Part shown: positions 58,701 through 64,000 of the stretch, piece by piece | Position numbering within the stretch: the first letter of the stretch is position 1 | Layout: each line of letters starts with the position of its first letter | NCBI GenBank assembly: GCA_001692895.1 | Contig: KV748229.1 | Location: 1,115,112 to 1,179,111, forward strand | DNA: 64,000 bases | Direction: 5' to 3' | From: Cenococcum geophilum 1.58 | Taxonomy: Eukaryota; Ascomycota; Dothideomycetes; Gloniales; Gloniaceae | Position numbers and translations under genes: made by a program | The notes under the pieces: generated by a model | The model's database searches: none | What the model saw: the letters and a program-made list of their open reading frames with translations, nothing else | Told to the model about the DNA's origin: nothing

Positions 58701-60828
58701 ATTCGCACATGGGCTAATGCCTATGCTGACAAGCGGGTCAGTTTCCAAGGCGTTCACCACAACTCTCCAGTCACTCATGTCACTGGCATCACAGGTCTAG
58801 GCACCTGCTTAACTAGTGGAACATGCGCTTGGAACATGCCATTTTTCACCAAACCGCAAGCTCCTCAATATTCTACCCAAATAACTTTGGAACCTTCAAG
58901 TGTCAATGCAGGATACTTCCTAGGGGTCTATGCCATACTAGGCTTGGTTTTCATGCTCATCACTCTTATCAGAGAAGGCATCTTGTTCGGCGGGTCACTA
59001 GCGGCATCTCGGAGAATACATCAACGTCTTATGGAATCAGTGACCCATGCTAAGTTTCGTTTCTTCGACTCAACACCCCTTGGTCAGCTTATGAATAGGT
59101 TCTCTAAGGATATCGAATCTGTCGACCAGGAGATAGCTCCAGTAGCAGTTGGTGTGGTACACTGCCTTGCATCTATCATTACCATTGTTATACTAATATC
59201 CGTCATCACGCCTGGCTTCCTCATTGCTGGAGTATTTATCACTATTCTTTATGTTTTCATCGGCAAATTTTATATTAATTCGTCCCGGGATCTCAAGCGT
59301 CTCGAGTCAGTCAACCGGAGCCCATTGTACCAACAGTTCGGAGAGACTCTTTCCGGAATGACAACGATTCGCGCATATGGAGACGAAAGACGCTTCATTC
59401 GAGAAAACCTCAACCGCATCAACACTCAACATCGGCCATTCATCTACCTCTGGGCGGCAAATAGATGGCTCGCTTTCCGAGTGGATGTCGTTGGTGCTAT
59501 GGTTTCGTTCTTTGCCGGCATATTTGTGGTTCGGAGCGTGGGCAGCATTGACGCTGGTGCAGCAGGCCTTGCCATGACGTACGCTGTAACTTTTACTGAG
59601 AACGTATTGTGGTTTGTGCGACTCTATTCGGCCAATGAGCAGAACATGAACTCGGTCGAGCGAATCAAAGAATATCTCGATGCCGATCAAGAAGCTGCAC
59701 CCATCGTTCTAGACAACAGACCGCCAGTCAATTGGCCAAGTAAGGGCTCTGTCGAGTTTATAGGCTACAGCACAAGATATAGAACGGACTTTAATTTGGT
59801 TCTTAAGAAGATCACGTTTAAAATCCTTCCCGGGGAAAAGGTCGGGGTTGTCGGGCGTACAGGAGCCGGGAAGAGTTCTTTAGCACTCGCTCTTTTTAGA
59901 GCTCTTGAAGCTGAGGAGGGCAAGATTCTGATAGACGATGTTGACATAGGGTTAATCGGACTACAAGACTTGCGGGAGAATATTGTCATGGTACCGCAAG
60001 GTAAACGTACTCAAAATATTACTGAGTCTTGAATGGCATGCTAACATAGTCCAAGACCCCACTCTATTCACCGGCACAATACGCAGCAATCTTGATCCTT
60101 TCGGTCTGTTTACAGACGAAGAAATCTTCACCGCTCTGCGTGAAGTCCACCTCATCGGCGCAGCAACTTCTCCGACCACAAAAACACCCGAGCCTAGCAC
60201 TCCTACCGCTAGGACGGCTCCGAATCCCCTTGAGTTTGCTAAGTCAAGTAATGTCAACCCACCAAAAGCCACAACCACAAACCCGAGCAGCATCACCGCC
60301 ACAACCATCTTCGAGCCAACCGACAGCGGCGACACCACCATCTCGATCCCCAACGGCACTGCAACAGATATCGCGAACTCCAAGAACGCAAACGCCATGA
60401 CAGCGGACAACAAAAACCCGTTCTGGAACCTCCTCTCACCCGTCTCCGAATCCGGCTCCAACCTCTCCCAAGGCCAGCGGCAACTCCTCTGCCTCGCGCG
60501 CGCGCTGCTCAAGGCGCCGAAAGTGCTCCTCATGGATGAAGCAACCGCCTCGATCGACTACGCGATGGACGCTAAGATCCAGGAGACGATCCGCGAGATC
60601 AAGAACACGACTATCACCATTGCGCACCGTCTGCAAACGATTATCGACTACGACAAAGTACTCGTCCTAGACAAGGGTGAGGTGGTCGAGTTTGGCGATC
60701 CGTGGGATCTGATCAGGAAAGAGGAGGGCGTGTTGAGGGGTATGTGCGAGATGAGTGGTGAGTTGGAGACGCTGGAGAATGAGGCGAAGAAGGCGTGGGA
60801 GGGGAGGAGACTGGTGGATGATAGCTAG
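55740..60828 (+). CDS. ABCC-type multidrug/bile-acid transporter (Ybt1-like, 1677 aa)
   Basis: Full-length ABC transporter of the ABCC/MRP subfamily, probably exporting or sequestering organic anions or conjugates at the vacuolar or plasma membrane. Two exons, 55740-60000 and 60056-60828; the 55-bp intron has a GCTAAC branch point, and splicing restores VPQDPTLFTGTIRSNLDPFG. An extra N-terminal membrane domain (four segments, about 58-170) precedes TMD1. NBD1: Walker A GPTGSGKT 676-683, signature LSGGQ 783-787, Walker B VLLDD 804-808 (Asp at the catalytic Glu position, usual in ABCC NBD1). A Ser/Asn-rich linker near 880-940 precedes TMD2. NBD2: Walker A GRTGAGKS 1372-1379, signature LSQGQ 1557-1561, Walker B VLLMDE 1577-1582, switch His in TIAHRL. 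NBD2 has a low-complexity insert of roughly 95 residues. Length agrees with yeast Ybt1 (about 1660); substrate cannot be deduced. Confidence 0.93.
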
Positions 60829-61150
60829 CTGGAAGAGGTAGAGTGTGTTCTGGAAAGCTGAGATTGTGAATGAGAAGTGCGTAGAGATGCAGCTAGGCTT
60901 AGCTGGTATTTCAATTTGTTTTTTGTAGAGGCGTATGGAGAGTACCGGTGCTTTTATGCATAGCATGCGTGTGCCTCATGATACTAGTCGTGAGAGGTGA
61001 GATTGCGTTACTTGAGGTTTACTAGGTAGTGCATTGTAAATGGAGTTAGGAGTTTGGAAATTTGAATATCGGTATTGCATATCACATCTCTGTTTCCGTC
61101 ATTCCATTACGAGAAGTAGCAGGTAGGTCAATCAATGGGTTTCATAATTG
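60829..61150. other. 3' flank of the ABC gene
   Basis: Normal-GC 3' flank. The open frame on the opposite strand (60667-60966) is a shadow of the transporter's C-terminal coding region. No other gene. Confidence 0.5.
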
Positions 61151-62399
61151 GTATATTAGAGTTTTGAGGACTAGTTCAGCGCTCTTATCAATATTATCAG
61201 TCGCTTATACTAGTCGTTCGTATATTTATTTAGGGTAGCGGGATAGAGTAATAACTTAAAATATAGGCGTCGCTCCTATACTTAAAATAAAGGCCGTATT
61301 TAATAGATCAATTTAGGGCGTAGAAGAGAGTTCTTATAAATCTTATAGTAGCCTATTTATAATAAATAGCCGGCTATTATCCGTATAAACTTCTATAGTA
61401 GTGAGTTTAAGTAATAGCTAACTATTTACTCCTAGTCCTACCTACTAGTATATTTAATCTAGTCCTTACTAAACTCCTTTTAGCTCTACTGTTTTAGCGT
61501 TAGCGCTTTACTTAATACAAGTCTTCTATAAAAAGACGCCAATATATTAGAACGCCTTAGTAACCTACTTCTACACCACCTTGTCACATCTCGTTGTAAG
61601 TGCGTGTCGATCAAGCCTCCTACTAGCCGTATGTAGATCGATCGCCGATATCAAATGGAAATATCCGAACAACCTCAACTCGTGATGCGACCGCGACGCC
61701 TTTAACGCCTTTGACTCATTTTCTTCAGCTCTACAATTAGGTGCTCTCCCGGTACGGTCGTAATAAGGCTCTTTTTAATTTTATATTACTAACTAATATT
61801 TATAATACTTAACGCGTTTCTTTATATAGAAAGACTTATACGCCTCTTTAAGCAGCCTTATCCGTAATAGTAGAGGTTATAATAAAGTAGAGAGGTGGTA
61901 ACGGTGGTGGTAAGCGGTTGGGTAAGTAATTGGGTTAGAGGGACGACTTAGGGGACAACTTAGGGGACGACTTTTAGCAGGTATGGCGAGCTTAAGGTTA
62001 TATAAAAGGACAGTATATTGCTCTTATTAAAATTAGCCCTTTTTACACTAAAATCGATTGTTTCTAATACTAATCTATATACACTTCTTTAGATATAGCC
62101 TCCAACGAGAATTTAGACGAAAATTAACCCCTAAGTACGCCTCCCCCTACGTATTCTCCTACCCTTCCTCCCTTATATACTAAACGCAATATTTAGCTAA
62201 ATTAAAGAGCTCTACCTAGCTTTTCTGATATTGTCTTCCATTTAATTTTGCTTTTTTAGGCCTTTACTAGACCTACTTTTAATGCAACTACAATACCTGA
62301 TACGGCCTTACTAGATATATCTACAGCACCGTTTTTTTCCTCCCCTTAGTTATCTCCTTCTCCTTAGGTATCTCCTTTTTTAATACCTAATTACTAGGA
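61151..62399. other. RIPed AT-rich repeat, unidentified
   Basis: Composition drops sharply from about 61,180. No domain recognised. A patch of normal GC at about 61,570-61,760 may be a later small insertion, but I found no terminal repeats or target duplication around it. Confidence 0.45.
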
Positions 62400-63605
62400 G
62401 CGCCAAGCTTATAATTAAATTATTTAGGACACCTTATATAAAGCCTAGAGAGAGTTATAGCATAAAGACTAGAGGATTAAGTAATACTACCGCTATATTA
62501 ATAAGTATTGGCAGAGCGTAATTGCACAGGCGCGCGATCTTTACTAACGTGGCTCCGTACCATACAAAATATAGTATATAATTAAGGCCTTCCGAAACGT
62601 TCTCTCTATGCCTTTTATTACTATCGCGACTACTTTACAAGAGCCTCTATTAACTGTATACGCCATCTATAACGAGCCATTAACTCTATAACGTAGTGGC
62701 TTTAGAAATCGCCTTAGGTACGATATGCTTACACGCTAACGCTTAGTTAACTTTATTAAATCTTATAACTAGGCGCGTACTGCCACCTATGCTAAGCTCT
62801 CTGCTAAAATAGGACTCTACGCTTCTAACTTTATAATTAGGCGATTGCTAAAAAAGGAAGGCTTTTAGCGATATGTTACTTACCTGAAGCTATAGCTTAC
62901 CTAAAGGCAGCGCTAAGAGCGACTTGTATTCGCCTACTAGGTAAGCTTATAAATAATTAAAGACTAGTTTAAGATTATATAGATAAACGAATCTGCAATA
63001 TACCGTAGTGGCTACTAGCGTGTTTTTATAACTTAACGGCCTTACGAACAATTTTACCCCTACTGCCTTTGGCTAAGACTTCGCAATATACCTTATATAA
63101 TAATTTGGGCTTACTTTACGGGTGTTAAGAAAGGGCCTCTAGTTTTTTGGAATAAGTAGGAATAGGGCAATATTACGGCTTAAGGCTTCTAAGATCACAT
63201 TTACCTAAGCCTAAAGAACTTCTACGACTACTATAATAGGGAGTATTATATATATATTAACGCCCCCTAGTTATTTAATTCTACCTTATCTATTATATAA
63301 ATAGACGGCGCACCCGTACATAGAGCTTGATCCACTATAGCTAGATTCGCGGCTAACTAAATTTAACTTCTTAATTGGCCTCTAAATAGCCCTAATCTTA
63401 ACCTAATTAAAGCTCTTTAGAAGATAATAAAGGAATAAATTGCCTAGCGTCGCAATAAGCCTTGTACGGAGGAGCAGATGCAATAGGCAATTTAAAAGGA
63501 ATAGGATAAGATTACGGAAGAAGATCTATACCGACTCGTTATATCTATAAGGCAACGCGTACGCGATATAATTATAGCCGAAGGGGGCATAACTAAGTGG
63601 TAGAT
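62400..63605 (+). pseudogene. Tc1/mariner-type DDE transposase relic H
   Basis: Plus-strand transposase remnant. Helix-turn-helix-side text ARTATYAKLSAKIGLYASNF is near 62,780. The catalytic core has IINESAIY-type text near 62,980 (first Asp now Asn), IDGAPVHRA near 63,300 (second Asp intact) and SPNLNPIKAL near 63,390 (catalytic Glu now Lys). The C-terminus ITEEDLYRLVISIRQRVRDI and AEGGITKW (to about 63,602) matches a common fungal Tc1/mariner family whose proteins end AEGGHTKW. RIP stops make it inactive. Ends and terminal repeats not determined. Confidence 0.7.
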
Positions 63606-64000
63606 TTAGGTGAGAACTTAAAGGAATTGAACACTTTTTTTAGCAATTTGACGATTGCTTAATTGCTTCTCTATAGAAATCAGTATATAGGCAAAATCCC
63701 TTACAATTGCTTGATTTAAAAAGCTTCATTTAATTTTAATATAGGCGTCTTTCTAAGCGTGCTGATCCGTCGGAGATTAACCCTATTTTACCTAGTAAGA
63801 CAGATAGCGTTCTCCGAATGATTAGCAGCGCTAATAAGGCACTTACAGCGAGATGCGCTAGGGTGGTGTACTACGAGTTATATAAGAAGGCCACCTTATA
63901 GCCCCTAGCGCTGCTCTTAATTAGGCAGATATTATACTACGCTAATTACTTATTAAAGTTTAGAAATAGCTGGTTACTAAGGTCCTAGCTGTTACAGCGA
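63606..64000. other. AT-rich flank of relic H at the window edge
   Basis: No gene or domain seen. It may contain the transposon's right terminal repeat and a further degraded repeat that runs out of the window. Confidence 0.35.

Noticed and set aside
59961..60533. 190-codon minus-strand frame
   Set aside because: Antisense shadow of the second ABC transporter exon and its low-complexity insert.
61570..61760. Normal-GC patch considered as a solo LTR
   Set aside because: I tested TG...CA end pairs but found no matching 5-bp target duplication; left as unidentified.

Overview
The window comes from a filamentous ascomycete (Pezizomycotina). The evidence is short GT-AG introns of about 50-80 bp with CTAAY-type branch points, single-copy fungal housekeeping genes, and extensive repeat-induced point mutation (RIP). 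RIP shows as AT-rich repeats in which CpA/TpG has been converted to TpA while CpG survives, so CAA/CAG codons read as TAA/TAG and Asp/Glu codons read as Asn/Lys. The sequence is two-speed: AT-rich transposon graveyards (about 1-33,000, 35,100-38,150 and 61,150-64,000) flank gene-rich segments (about 33,000-34,850 and 38,150-61,150).

Left graveyard. A minus-strand Gypsy relic (B1, from before base 1 to 22,553) has been interrupted by at least four later insertions: a 213-bp solo LTR (859-1071), a full-length Gypsy element (A, 1173-9017, minus), a full-length Copia element (C, 11317-17414, plus) and a 2-kb ORF1-only LINE derivative (19661-21637, minus, 12-bp target duplication). Next comes the 3' half of a second B-family Gypsy (B2, plus) and a Tc1/mariner relic (G) split by another full Gypsy (D, 26165-32104, minus). 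For the LTR insertions I could pair LTR ends and find exact 5-bp target duplications.

Middle. An intronless F-box gene (33794-34702) is followed by a RIPed 5' LTR-gag Copia relic (F) that carries a non-RIPed solo LTR, a 410-bp palindrome with unread bases at its centre, a LINE endonuclease relic and another non-RIPed solo LTR. A young, lightly RIPed Copia element (E, 38590-44149) lies about 0.1 kb beyond the stop codon of a second F-box gene (44259-45748, minus).

Gene island, 44.2-61 kb: F-box protein (minus), a 135-bp tandem repeat, a probable broken gene (minus), SMP3 GPI mannosyltransferase (minus), SKP1 (plus), PGS1 phosphatidylglycerophosphate synthase (minus), the NDUFA12 subunit of complex I (plus, sharing a 186-bp divergent promoter with PGS1), and a 1677-residue ABCC transporter of the Ybt1/bile-acid type (plus). 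I reconstructed the exon structures by hand, and each closes in frame. The island holds SKP1 and two F-box proteins (SCF ubiquitin ligase parts) and two mitochondrial inner-membrane functions in a divergent pair. The right graveyard contains a RIPed Tc1/mariner transposase.

No rRNA, tRNA or CRISPR feature was found. I see no biosynthetic cluster or clearly new enzymatic system. The most unusual items are the ORF1-only LINE derivative, the foldback palindrome, the 7-nt microexon in NDUFA12 and the GACTC-rich Copia LTRs.
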